Shown here in pieces: positions 19,493-31,048 of a DNA stretch of 64,000 nt (position 1 is the stretch's first letter; each line of letters opens with the position of its first letter). The stretch is from Salvator merianae (Eukaryota > Chordata > Lepidosauria > Squamata > Teiidae): the NCBI GenBank assembly GCA_003586115.2, contig QVOM02000073.1, positions 34,187,607 through 34,251,606 of the forward strand, given 5' to 3'. The notes below the pieces were generated by a model. It was given only the letters and a program-made list of their open reading frames with translations, did no database searches and had not been told where the DNA came from. The translations under genes and the position numbers were made by a program.

Positions 19493-21879
19493 ATATTTAT
19501 TTATTATTTGCATTTTTATCCCACCCTGCAGCTGAAAGTCTCAAGACAGGTTACAACATTAAAAACCAATATAAAATAAACATACTAAAACAATAACAGT
19601 GTCCAGAAATGGGGTGGAAAAGGTGTTTCCTTATTTAACCAAAGGCCAAAGCAAAGAGGTATGTCTTCACTGCTTTCCTAAACAGTGAAGGAGCATAACG
19701 CATCTCAGGGAGAAGACTATTGCATAGTCTGGAAGCCATCACTGAGAAGGTCCTATCCCAGGTGCCCACCCCTACAGATCTTCAGGCACGGGCAGGTTGA
19801 TATGGAAGGTGTCCTTTTAGATATTTGAGACACAAGTCATTTAAGGACTTATAAGTTAAGATTAACTTGAATTGGGGTTGGTAGTGAATTGGCAGCCAGT
19901 ACGGCTCTTTTAAGACCAGCATGATGTGCATCTGGCTAGCTATCACAGCCAGCAGCCTAGCAGCTGCATTCTGCACCAGCTGCAGCTCCTGAACTGTCTT
20001 CAAGGGCAGCCCCATGTAGAACACATTACAAGCTACCTGAGCATAGATAACTGTGGCCAAATCATCTGTGTCTAGAAGGGGCCTTAGCTGTTGGACCAGT
20101 CGTAGTCGGGAATAGGCACTCTTGGCCACAGGCTCCACCTGAGCTTCAAGCATTAGCATAGACTCCAAGAGCACCCCTAGATTTCATACCTGTCCCTTCC
20201 AGGGCATTACAATCCCACTGAGAACAGGATGCCTCCCAACTTCACAGTCTCAAGACCCAGAAACACACAGCATCCCTGTCTTGTCTGGATTCAGCTTCAA
20301 TTTACTGCCCCCCCCCATCCAAACTATTACTGACTCCAGGCACTTGTCAAGTACTTTAACCACCTCTCCTGATTCAGATGGCACAGAGAGATGGAGGTGA
20401 GCATCATCTGCATATTGATGACACCTCACTCCAAATTTCCTGATGACCTCTTCCAGAGGCTTCATATAGATGCTAAAGAGTATGGGAAATAAATGAACCC
20501 CTGAGGAACCCCACAAGTGAGTTCCCAGGGTGTCAAACAAGAATCTCCTACTTTCATTCTCTGGGATTGGCCTTGGACATAGGAATGGAACCAATGCAAC
20601 GCACACTGCTTCCAACTCCAAAACTCTGTAGTCTTTCCAGGAGGATACCATGGTCAACAGTAGCAAAAGCTGCCAAGAGATTCAGAAGAACCAACAGGGT
20701 TGTGCTCCCCCTGTCTCTCTCCTGGAGAAGGTCATCAGCCAGGGTGACCAAGGTGGTTTCCATGCCATACCTGGGCTGAAGTCAGACTGAAGTGGGTCAG
20801 ATAATCAGCTTCTTCCAAGCATGCCTGTAGTTGAACAGCTGTAGGTTTCTTGAATATCTTGCCCAAAAAAGGTATGTTAGCCACTGGGCAATAGTTATTT
20901 AAATCTTCTGTATCCACAGAGGCCCTCTTGAGGAGAGGGCATACCTCTGCCTCTTTAAGAGCCAGTGGGACCACTCCATCTCTCAAAGAGGCATTCACTA
21001 CTCTCTGGACCCACACAGTCATACCTTTCCAGCTAGCTTTTATCAGCCAAGAAGGGTAAGGATCCAGAAGGCATGTTGTTGGCCAAATCCCCGCAAGCAG
21101 CCTGTCCACATCCTCAGGCCGCAACAACTGAAACTGATCCAAAATAATTAGACATTTCCTCTGGACTATTCATAATTATGACATCCAATCCCACATGAAT
21201 CTGAGCAACTTTGGCCACAAAGTGCCAACCTGTGTTTGGTCAGACTTACAGTGGGATTTACACCACCTGAGCTCTAGCTGTCAACCTTCCTGTTTCATCG
21301 CCCACAGCTCCATGGAATACTTTATGGGCTCTTTAGGTACGCTGAGGGCACTTGGGAGTGATTATGTTGAAGGCCCTGCTCATCTTCCAATTCCAGAGAC
21401 AGACCAGAGTCTCAGCTGGAGCATCTTCCATGCCAACTGGAAAATCCCCGAGAGCATTCAGAAATCACTCAGATTCCATAAGTCTCTGGGGGCAGACCAT
21501 CTCCATAGGTCCCTCATCTCTGCAGAGGATTGCTGCCACTGCAAGTCCAAATCTCACCAGCGAATGATCCGCCCGTGACAACGGGCTGACGATCTGCCCT
21601 TCTATCAATAGATTCTTCCCAATTGGCTCTGATGCAAAAACCAGATCAAGGGTATGAGCTGCTGTATGAGTTGAGCCTGTTACATACTGAGACAACCCCA
21701 TGGTTGCCATGGAGTCCATGAAGAGCTGAGCTGGCACACTGTGTATGGATGTTGAAGTCCCCCAACACTACCAAGGCAGGGACTTCCAACACCACATCTG
21801 AGACTATCTCAGCCAACTAAGATAGGGAAGTTGCCAGTCAGTGGGGTAGGCAGTACACCAGCAACATCTCTATTCTGTC
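19493..21879 (-). pseudogene. L2-clade LINE remnant, copy 2 (2.4 kb)
   Basis: Runs from the 3' tail (ATATTTATTTATTATTTGCA at the left) to part of the endonuclease. Minus-strand pieces: the C-terminal half of the RT (YMGLPLKTVQELQLVQNAAA), then FGVRCHQYADDAHLHLSVP, then FATVDHGILLERLQSFGVG, then PVANIPFLGKIFKK, then the endonuclease end MATMGLSQYVTGSTHTAAH with LDLVFAS. YADD is intact but frames are broken. The left flank ends TTCAT (19488-19492) and the right flank starts TTCAT (21880-21884), a 5-bp target duplication. It is inserted into MITE M9 copy 1. Confidence 0.9.
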
Positions 21880-21926
21880 TTCATGTGAGGGGGAGGGGCA
21901 GATTGGCCTGTGAGCAACCATCTCTA
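21880..21926. mobile_element. MITE family M9 copy 1, right part
   Basis: TTCATGTGAGGGGGAGGGGC and then GATTGGCCTGTGAGCAAC line up with TTCATGAGAGGGGGGAAGAG and GACTGGTGTGTGAACAAT of copy 2 (from 22207). The right end of this copy is lost where copy 2 begins. Confidence 0.75.
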
Positions 21927-22325
21927 AGCCTTTGATCAGACATAACAAAAGGGTTGCCTCAGAGAGACATTGGCCCCTTCTGCACTTGGACGTATTCCAG
22001 ATTATATCTCAGAATAGATACCTGCCATCTGCATGCTAGTGCAGACTATGGTAGACCTGGGCAAGACCTTTCATAGTTTGCACTAGCATGTGGATGGCAG
22101 GTCCCTATTCTGGGATACAATCCACAATAAGGCCAAGTCCAGAAAGGGCCATTGTGTGGCCCTCATGGCCCTAACCTTCTCTAATCCACCTTTTCTACCA
22201 TAGAATGTTCATGAGAGGGGGGAAGAGCAGACTGGTGTGTGAACAATCCCACCTCAAAGCCTTCATGAAGACACCTTAGAGATGCTTTTATTTATTTATT
22301 TATTTAGCTGTGTCTGATCAGGGCC
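21927..22325. mobile_element. MITE family M9 copy 2, interrupted by a P MITE
   Basis: Left end AGCCTTTGATCAGACATAAC and right end GTGTCTGATCAGGGCC are inverted. The body continues past the point where copy 1 is broken by the L2. It is itself broken by the palindromic MITE at 21972-22150. With the right end reading GGCCCTGATCAGACAC on the reverse strand, the family shares the GGCC start of family P. Confidence 0.75.
21972..22150. mobile_element. Palindromic MITE, family P short copy 2
   Basis: A 179-bp foldback. GGCCCCTTCTGCACTTGG and CCAAGTCCAGAAAGGGCC are inverted ends, and the arms continue through AGAATAGATACCTGCCATC and its partner to a short centre. ATT stands on both sides (21969-21971 and 22151-22153). 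The paralogous empty site at 19430 reads GAGAGACAGTGTGTGGCC, so the insertion duplicated three bases. Confidence 0.85.
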
Positions 22326-23901
22326 TTAAATAAAAAGAAACAAGAAATTAATTAAAAATAACTAAGAACACTAGGCTCCCCCCAACCTGTGCTTTCTACT
22401 ACTACCTCAATAGCTGCCTGGCACCTTCCCAGAGTCCAGGCATTTTAAACTGAGGCCCACTGTAGCTTCTGCCCAGGTGGATGCTCTGGAGGAGTGGGTG
22501 AACTTCCAGCCCCTAGGCAGCAGGTCTTCAGCAGCAGAGACAAGCAGTTCTTGGAGTTGAAGTTGTTCATTCAGTTTATTTGTATGCTGCCCTGAAAGCA
22601 GAAGACTCTCAGAACAGCTTACAATGCATAATTCTGACAGTGACCTGCCCTCAATCTAAAAGAACACAGCGCACAAGGAGAAGGAGAGTGGGAGGGAACA
22701 AGGGAAATTAATGGCAGGGCAGATAGAGACTCCATACACTGTCACCTAAGTTGTGTTGTACCTCACTTGTTGTTGATCTCTGCAGCCAAGCTATATAATG
22801 GAGTCAGCTTAATGTCTGCAGGACTGTTTCCCTGGGGGAATTACAGAATTATTATTTTTTTCAACTTGTATACAAATCATACACCTACACTTTCACTTGG
22901 TTGGGGTACAAAGTTACCCCACCCATACTGATGAAGGCCTATAAAGATCTGTATTGCAGACTTGTTCTGCAATGCATGTGCTTTCTTATGCAAGGAAAAA
23001 TCCACATTGTATATAAACTATATATTTTTTCCTCTCTTGGTCAGTGAAAATAAAATGCAAAATCTGTAATTTCCGTGATGATATCATATTGTTGTTCAAT
23101 TCATTCTGCACATGCCATATGTTTGAGTTTACATGATTTGCTATGATAGCTACTGCAGGCATATTTCCTCCACTGCTCTAATAATTGTGATGCCTTGGGA
23201 GTTGTTGATATTAAACATCAATGTGGACTACAATCACAGAATCCTGTTAATTTGCAATTAAAGTCTCAGCATAAGGAATCCAATTCCAATCATCACAGGG
23301 ATACAACACAATACTTATCTAAAACATGCCAAAAGGTTTTTCATAGATTTTTTACATAGTCAAACTGTCTTCAGTGACCTCTATTAAAATGGCCTTTGAC
23401 AGCACAATGCATGTTGATGTAAATACAGGAGCCATTAAGAATCATTTTAAAAATTACATTTTTAAATAAACATATGTAACAGGTTGGCTTTTTCCAGCTT
23501 TTTTGTTTCTATCCCATAGGCTAAGTGGTCAACATCTGTGTACAGTAGAAAGGATCCAACTTACATAACTCTTTAATAAGGTAATATGAGAAATATGGGA
23601 ATAACAATCTTTAAAAGGCAGCTAAATAATTAAAAGTAAATTACTTGAAAAAATGGTATCCAGGTGGATATAAATAAATTTGCCAGTCATTGAAAAAAAC
23701 AGGTATCCATATGCTTAAATGGATTGGTACTGTGTCCCCTTGTGGTTCAAGATTTTCATTAAAGTCTCATCTGATGAGGTAGTAGAGCAGGGTTATGAAA
23801 CTTACAGGTAAAACTAAACTGGGAGAGATTGGAAACTGTTTTAGAAGATTGGGTGTAAGCCAGTAATTGAAAAAAAGAAACAGATGCATAGTTAGGAAAG
23901 A
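22326..23901. other. No gene; one weak LINE tail
   Basis: 22565-22650 reads like an inverted LINE tail (TTTATTTGTATGCTGCCCTG, then CTCAGAACAGCTTACAATGC). The rest is AT-rich and unassigned, with no open frame of interest. Confidence 0.45.
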
Positions 23902-23905
23902 AAAT

Positions 23906-24347
23906 GGGCCTGTTTGCACTTTCTGCTAGCAAGTGTCAAGCACTTGCTAGTCAAGTGCTTGCAGAGGCTGTGAGCGGGCTACAGCTGCTCACAATTGCTA
24001 CTACCTGTGGAGCACTAATTAGTGATAGTTACCTCCTGGTAAGGTACATTTGCCCTAACTTGGCATCACAGCATCCAGGCCGGTGTGATGGACTGATCAT
24101 GCCTGCGCAATCAGTTCATTGCTCCTGTGCATGCCTGCCGGTCACCATAGCAGTGGCTGGATGCTTCTTCGCCACTTCCAAGGGGAGGATCAGGTAAGGC
24201 TACTGGCATTCTCACCACAAATGCTGGTAGCCTGCTTCAGGTAGGTAGTTAGGACCCTGCAGTGCAGACAGTGTCCATGCTGCAGGGTCTGTTCCACCTT
24301 AGAATGGGACAATTATCCTTTTCTAAGGTGGAAACTGCAAAAAGACC
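23906..24347. mobile_element. Multi-hairpin element, family P relative (442 bp)
   Basis: Begins GGGCCTGTTTGCACTTTC and ends GGAAACTGCAAAAAGACC, imperfect inverted ends. AAAT lies on both sides (23902-23905, 24348-24351). Internal hairpins are CTAGCAAGTGTCAAGCACTT with GCTAG, CCCTGCAGTGCAGAC with CATGCTGCAGGG, and CCACCTTAGAATGGG with CTAAGGTGG. A 97-codon frame at 23904 lies within it and is not supported. Confidence 0.7.
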
Positions 24348-24351
24348 AAAT

Positions 24352-25612
24352 ATGTAATAACATGTTAAAAGGGTCAAGGCACAGGGTCCAATGGTGCCCT
24401 TTGAGGGCTTCCCCAGTGCCCAGGAAACACCTGAGATTACCTACCTTAAGCAGGGAAGCCAAGGGATACAGCAGCCTCAGCATATTTAGTTCATGGTGCC
24501 TAAAGCTCAGCAATCCTTGTATCAAACTGTTTAATGTTAAGCTGCAGTTTTTAAGCTTTAGCCCAGGCTTCCCTCCCTTTATGCCTGCCCTCTTCCAGTT
24601 AACCTGGACAATTGTTTTTGTTTTTAACCATTTTTTCCCCTGCTGTAGTCAGATTGCTCCACTCATTCACCTACAAGCACCTGAGAAAGTTTTTATGAGA
24701 GATTTGTATTTGACTTGATCAGGTGAAATCTATTTGTCAAACGTCAATGTGAAGGTGACTGTTTGGCTCACTGAAAATGCTTTATGTTCCAGCTAGCTTT
24801 TACAAGCATTAGAGAGAGAGAGAATTTCATCTCAGCAATCAATATGACCAATAATTTCAAATAGGTTGGGTCTCCAGTTTCAGATTTTCTTTGCAGATAC
24901 TGCTGTAATAACAGAATGAGAAAATCAAAAGTTTTTATTTTACTACATGCCCACCCAATTTCTATCATGCAGCAAATAACGCCGTGGTTTTTACAATTTA
25001 AAATAGTCTCCTTTTATTAAGTCTTTTATCACATGCATTGGTGCTTTTTAACAACCAAAATATAATAGCAAGGAGGAATCTAAATATGTAAGTATTCTCT
25101 CTATATATTATCACACTCTCAAAGTTTTAAAGCCCCTTATGTCACAAAGCAGTGCTAATGATCAAATTTATCAAAATGTATCTGGATTGAAATAGAAATA
25201 ATCATTTGCCTGGATTATCTTGTATGCAAACATGACTTGGTTTGCAGTTTAATATTTGACAATGTCAGGAGTCTGAGCAAAGCTGTTATTTTGTAAACTT
25301 TGGATGAAGCAGGGGAAGCATGCTAAACAAAGTAGCTCCTGTATATTCTGTTGCCTTAGAGACTGAGAAACATCTGTATCCATGCAGGCAAGTGATGCAG
25401 ACATGGTAAGATATGACTTCCTTACATCCCTCTCTTCATCTTGCTGTCAATAGCAATGCTTTATGGTGGGAATATGCTGGGCATCTTTTTCATTGTGTTG
25501 TATCTGGTTGTGCAGCATGTCATGATCTGGGAGAGCTTTTTAATTAAGGTCTGACTCCAAAGTCAGGATGCTCTCCTATGAAAAGATGCTGTCACGCAAG
25601 TAATTTTTCAAG
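24352..25612. other. No supported gene; possible upstream exon sequence
   Basis: AT-rich. A polypyrimidine tract ending CTTGCTGTCAATAG stands at about 25442-25455. It could be a splice acceptor for an exon leading into the small ORF at 25613, and GACATGGTAAGA at about 25404 resembles a donor. Neither can be confirmed from sequence alone. Confidence 0.3.
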
Positions 25613-25744
25613 ATGAACTTGGAAGGACTTGAAATGATTGTTGTTCTGGTGATCATTGTGGCTTTTGTTAAAGCTCTTGAAAATATGGGGCTATTAGAAG
25701 ACACTGACGAAGGTAAGGTGTACAGTTTGGTTTCTTTAAAGTGA
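25613..25744 (+). CDS. Candidate 43-residue single-pass membrane microprotein or exon
   Basis: An intact small ORF (43 codons plus stop) that I do not recognise. The start context is TTTCAAGATGA, with A at -3. Residues 1-7 are MNLEGLE, residues 8-19 form a hydrophobic stretch MIVVLVIIVAFV, and an acidic segment LLEDTDEG follows. A donor-like GAAG|GTAAGG falls at 25712/25713, so the coding part could instead be a first coding exon joined to one further on. Against it: no known family comes to mind, no homologue is visible here, and short hydrophobic ORFs arise by chance in T-rich DNA. It lies in one of the more repeat-poor parts of the window. Confidence 0.2.
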   Translation: MNLEGLEMIVVLVIIVAFVKALENMGLLEDTDEGKVYSLVSLK

Positions 25745-27655
25745 ATTTTCACTTTCTGTATTTGAGCATGCAGTGCAAGGGCTTATAGAGAACCCGACAG
25801 CATATGTCAGCATATTCTTCGGCATTCTGATCATGGCAAGACTCTTCCAAGAGATTCCTTAATGCTGAGATAATGCTGTGTAGTTTAGCTGCTCTTTGTG
25901 CAAAATTTAGTGGAAGCCTTTAGGATCTTTAATCGTGATAGTTTTCTGTTTAACAACTTTATTCCCAAGACTACTTTCAAATATAATTGCTAGAAACCAA
26001 AGTAGTGTGATCTGTTTTCTTGTTCCAGCAACAGCCCTAATTGTGCATGGATTCCTATATCTCAAACTATATATTTGTCTACATCATCAGATGTGTTTTT
26101 AGGGCACTTGTAATTAACAATCTTCCTTTAGCAGTGATCCGTCAGGAAAGCAGACTTCACTGCTTAAACCATAAATATCCAGTGTTGGAATATGCTTAAG
26201 GTCCTGCTGATAAGGATACTCTAGTAGTTGCTTTCATTATCATTAAAGAGGGGATGTTATTTTCACAGAAAGGAAAGCAGGAGTATTAGAGAAGTATTTG
26301 GGATAAAGCTAAACAAATGCTGTTGAAACAAAGGTTAAGTTTGCAAGGAATGCTGTAAAATATGAGAGGAAATTGTAGATTGTTTATAAGTTGGTATGGA
26401 AAATGCAGAGGTACATTCTTGAAAATCAGAATGTACAAAGGTTGTTAACAAGTTTATTTTTGCTTCACAGTCCCTGTGATATAGTAAAGTATATGCAGTT
26501 TGGAAACCATAAATTGCTTGAGGGTGATTAACCTGGAATAAGTTAAGTTTCTATTACTTTGGAAACAATATAACTTCATCAAAGTTTTGCAGTGTTTTGA
26601 TATACTTTAATGTATGCCTGTAAAAGGAAATAACATTCCAGTGTCTTAATCATAACCTATTGATATTTCTTTTTGCAAGGTTAAACAGAAAAACAAAAAG
26701 GGAGTCCAAAATGATACAATCAATATATATTGGAGCACTGTTCTATTTTGTCTTTTTCAATTTAAAGTTAAATAATAGTATTCTGAAAACAAGCTTTAGT
26801 GCACAGATAAAAATACTATTTATCTGACTTTCAGCCTCCTAAAGATGGTAAGGATAGACATAACTAATCTTAGGAAGTTAGAAATGCACTGTGAGAACAG
26901 CAAAATACCATTTGCAGTAAAGAAAAAAAATCCTTTACTTAAACATATATTCTATTTGCTTTAAAAAACAAAACAAAATTGAATCATTTGTGAATAAAAA
27001 CTTCAAAGGTATTTTAATATTGCTTCAGTTAACTGGAATGGGAGAGACAAGGGGAAATAAAATACAGTAAATTTTCAAAGAATCTGCATGACTATACAGT
27101 CCCTCTATGGAACAACTTAATTTGAATGCTTACTATGGCCCTAAATGTTTGTCTATGTGATACATAGGTGCAAATACATTTATAAAAACCCAGCCCACCC
27201 GAGTACTTGAAACAGGAACAATTTGATAATGCTTTCATTTGCAGTTTAAAAGATTCCAGTATTAGGTTCTAAGCATGTTTCTTGGGTTTTAAAGAGTATT
27301 GGCATAATGTATAAGCAGCACACCAGAGCTCATTTTACACATTAATTGCAAAAGATGTTCCATGTGTACAAGGGATTATGATACAGCATTGCTTGCTGTG
27401 CCCCAGAGGTCATGGACGGCTGTCAGGTGTACCAAAAATGTGTCAGAGTAGATTTCTCATGGTCATTTTCAACAGCTGAATATTGATGCAGAATGATCAA
27501 TGCTGGCGTTGGTCTACTTCTTTGTACATGCATATGATGGTCAAGTAGTTTGCTCTTTTGCTATTTGAGAATGAAGTCAGGTAGAGGAGATAATTGGGCA
27601 ATGAAAGGTAAGGATAATAGTGATTCCAGGTCAGGGGCAGAATAAAAGGGAAGGA
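25745..27655. other. Repeat-poor AT-rich stretch
   Basis: Nearly 2 kb without a repeat I can name and without open frames longer than 60 codons. A candidate for conserved non-coding or intronic sequence, which needs cross-species alignment. Confidence 0.4.
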
Positions 27656-28070
27656 GAATCAAAGCAAAAGTTTTCAAGGTTGGAAGAATCCATGGATACT
27701 CAATATGGAAGATTGGTTAAAGAAATTGTTGGAATAGGCAGAGATAGACAAATTGGCATGTTTGACTAGAGATAAATGATCAAAACTATACTTGAAAAAT
27801 TGGCTATCCCTTAGTGATTTTCTGTGCATAAAATAAAATGATATATTGATATTAAGGTTTGAGGCTGTATAAGAGATTGAAAATTGATAAGCGTTTTTCT
27901 GCAAGGGACTTGAGGATCATGGATTTAAATATATCTAGAACCATTACTGGGGAAGATCAGAAGTCACTATATGTATTTTTTCTTTCTTTCTCTATTTCTT
28001 GTCTACAATCTATTTTTCTATCTTTTTTATTGTATGTAAGTAAATCTTTAACAAAATTTACTTAGAAAAC
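27656..28070 (+). repeat. L1-type LINE 3' end
   Basis: The plus strand reads NMEDWLKKLLE, a stop, AEIDKLACLTRDK, a stop and then LYLKNWLSLSDFL. This is the usual C-terminal end of L1 ORF2 (family form: W-K-x-A-E-x-x-K-L-T ... W-x-x-F-x-x-F). A T-rich 3' region follows (TTTTTTCTTTCTTTCTCTAT). Stops interrupt the frame, so it is a dead remnant. Confidence 0.65.
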
Positions 28071-28504
28071 AAAACAAAAGTGGGCTGTTTTCTATCATTA
28101 GTCACTAGAAGCCACCAATAAAACAAAAACAAAAGGCACCCCAGAGGTAAACCAGCAGTCCCATCAAAAGCCACCTGCCCAAACTGTGTTAATGTGTTAA
28201 GCATTATATTGAGTAATGTAGACAGACGGCATTGCAGCTTCCAGATATGCCCCTGTTTTATCTTCCTTGCCCTGCAGTTTTTCCTGTATACCATACCAAT
28301 CAAAAGTGCTGTCCTGAATAGGATTTGAGAGTGAAAGAAGTTTATGATAAATGGCAAAGTACCAGTTCCTTTTTATTTTAATGAATGCACGGTCAATCCT
28401 TGGTATTCTTTCATTTCATTGGCATTCCTAATATATGGGTTAACAAGGTTATAGCAATCTTTTGCATCCATAATAAGAGTAAATAAATGTCATCTTACAA
28501 TAGC
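28071..28504. other. No gene or recognised repeat seen
   Basis: Contains a 99-codon minus-strand frame at 28058-28357 with no recognisable domain; not supported. Confidence 0.35.
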
Positions 28505-28755
28505 ACACAGTTGAGCCTTCTTGGTGGTAGCACCTTCCCTTTGGAATGCTGTTTGTGAGGCACCTACACTTACAACTTATTAAAGACCTATTATACAGGC
28601 ATTCGGAGTTTGTTTCTCCCTTGGCCCACTCAATTTTTAATGTGTTTTAACTGCTATTTTCACTTTTTTTTAACCCTTGTTTTTGATATTCTGTAGACCA
28701 CTTTGATTTTTTTAATGAATGGAAAGCAGTATAAAAATATATGAATAATAAATTC
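28505..28755 (+). repeat. L2-type LINE 3' end
   Basis: GTTGAGCCTTCTTGGTGGTA, then GCACCTTCCCTTTGGAATGC, encodes the RAFSVVAPSLWNA motif found at the end of L2-like ORFs. The tail TATTCTGTAGACCACTTTGA, then AAAGCAGTATAAAAATAT and AATAATAAA, completes the 3' end. Confidence 0.75.
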
Positions 28756-29820
28756 CATCTTCCCCCTTTCCAAGAAACCAGTTGTGTTAACTAAACCAGA
28801 GGAAGGAATTAAAATGTTTCCAACATGTGCCTGTCCAGGCTTCACTTGATCACATAATAGAGGGAGAGAATACCACCTCTCTAGTTAAATAGTTTCACCA
28901 TAGAGCTGCCCCAAATATAAAGATGGTTTTGCAGATATTCTTCTACAGTTACCTTTCTTATAGCTTAAGCTCATTACTGCATGTCCTGGGCTCTGGGGCA
29001 CTTGAAAGTATAATCCCCTGTGTAGCCCATATTCCTGCCCATCTACACTCATTCAATCTTATTCTTTCTTCATATGGTTTTAGGTTGTCTCAGACATCTA
29101 TGGAGAATGTCTTCCGGTCTAGAGAGAGAGAAGATTAGCGTGCTTATATGTTGCTCACCCTGCGGCTTCAATATTGCCCTAAGATAGGAGGCAGGGCGTA
29201 GTGACTTTAGAGTGGGATTTCCTACCTTGTTCCATTGATGCATATTGCACCAGACAGAAGGCCACTGCAAGCCAAATGGAAGGGGCTGCCAACACTTGTG
29301 CAGCATGCTCAGCAGTCACAAGAGGGGCAACAATCTGTTCTACCTTACAGATGCCAGCACTCCCAAGCTAATTCAGGGCTAGCTGGGTACATGGCTGTGA
29401 CAGTAGTGACCCCCAGTGCAATTCGTCTAACAGGGCAGTTGTGTGGTCTTGTTCCTTGGCCATCCCTTTTGGCTCAATCATCTTCAGATTAGTATGAAAA
29501 CACTGCTCAAGTCTGACTGTGGTGATACAAGCAGTTTAAAATGGAGTTTCTGTTTCCAAGATGCGTCACGAATCCAGGCCACTGCTGGTCCATTTCCTGT
29601 ATTTTCAACATACCATAAGATACTCAATGTTCTATGTGCTCACCCTGACACAAGGTTGCTTATGCCTTAGGTACCAAAGTGTGCATAAATTCATATGTAA
29701 TAAGGTAGTTCTGTTACACTGGTTCAGCATGGCTTGGAGACTATGGCAGAGGCAAAAGCACTGCAGGCATCCTCTGGCTATGGTAGTATAGGAGTCAAGG
29801 AACTTTTGTCTCCCAGCTAC
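28756..29820. other. No gene; possible P-related fragments
   Basis: At 29500-29600 the wording GGTCCATTTCCTGTATTTTC resembles the hairpin repeats at 32.7 and 63.4 kb. Short open frames here (64-85 codons) overlap on both strands and are unsupported. Confidence 0.35.
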
Positions 29821-30585
29821 AATCATAGAATCATAGAATCATAGAGTTGGAAGGGACCTCTAGGGTCATCGAGTCCAACCCCCTGCTCAATGCAGGATTC
29901 ACTAAAGCATCCCAGACAGATAACTGTCCAGCCTCTCCTTGAAGACCTCCAGCGAAGGAGAGCCCACCACCTCCTGTGGCAACCTGTTCCAATGACTGAT
30001 TGCCCTTACGGTCAGGAAGTTTTTCCTAATATCTAGCCTGTATCTACTCCCTTGAAGTTTCATCCCATTGTTTCTAGTCCTTCCTTCTTGCGCAACTGAG
30101 AATAGGGCCAATCCTTCTGCACTGTGACAGCCCTTCAGATACTTGAAAACAGCTATCATGTCTCCTCTCAGTCTTCTCTTCTGCAGGCTAAACATTCCTA
30201 GGTCCTTTAACCGTTCCTCGTAGGACATGGTTTGCAGACCACTCACCATTTTGGTCGCCCTTCTCTGAACTTGTTCCAGTTTGTCAATGTCTTTTTTAAA
30301 CTGGGGTGCCCAGAACTGGACACAATACTCCAGATGAGGTCTGACCAAGGAAGAGTAAAGTGGGACAATTACTTCTCGTGATCTAGACTCTATACTCTTC
30401 TTGATACAGCCCAGGATGGTATTTGCCTTTTTTGCAGCTGCATCACACTGTTGACTCATGTTTAATCTGTGATCTACTAGTACACCCAGATCCTTTTCAC
30501 ATGTGCTGCTGCTCAGCGAGATTCCCCCCATTCTGTATTGGATATTGTCATTTTTCTTACCCAGATGTAATGTTGACACAGGAAA
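29821..30585 (-). pseudogene. 5'-truncated CR1 LINE with open ORF2 C-terminus
   Basis: The 3' end is a tandem AATCATAG repeat at 29821-29846, then the inverted form of GTTGGAAGGGACCTC. On the minus strand 30579-29902 is open for 225 codons. It starts with LHLGKKN, continues GGISLSSSTCEKDLGVLVDH, VPLYSSLVRPHLEYCVQFW, QRRATKMVSGL, and ends FKERLDSYLSGML before its stop. This is the region after the YADD box, so the catalytic part is missing through 5' truncation near 30585. With no frameshift in 225 codons it is the least decayed LINE in the window. Confidence 0.93.
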
Positions 30586-31048
30586 TGGTCCAATGGACTG
30601 TGTCCTAATTTCATGACTATGAACAGGCTACCATGGAGGCACCTATGTTTTCTCAAATGATGGTGCCAATAAGAACAAAGCAAAGTAGAAAGAGCTGCCA
30701 GAGTTCTTATTACTGGCCTGCCATCTCTGTTTAAGGTGGCATGGTGGCCACATGAGCGCATGTCCATGTGGATGCTGCATTTATCCAGTGCATCCAGTGT
30801 GCCATGAATACACAGGGTCATGGAGACCCTGCACATTCATGGGAAACTCACACTGCCATAAAGGCATTGTCTGGATCTTAACTGTGCTTTTATTGCTGCA
30901 CCTGCACCTTATTATACTTTTTTGTTACAAATTTAGATACTTATAACCAAACTTTCTTAGAAGAGTTTAAGAAGGTGCATATTGTTCACTTTGCCTCCAT
31001 TTTTATCTCAAATCAACTCTGTGAAGCAGATTAGGCTGAGAGGGAGGT
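30586..31048. other. No gene; weak foldback sequence
   Basis: Around 30740-30850, CACATGAGCGCATGTCCATG and GGATGCTGCATTTATCCAGT recall the CATCCACA-type repeats. Assignment is weak. Confidence 0.3.

Noticed and set aside
19382..22211. A 108-bp target-site duplication flanking the L2
   Set aside because: At first the similar sequences on both sides of the L2 looked like a very long duplication. They are better explained as two M9 MITE copies, with a true 5-bp TTCAT duplication.
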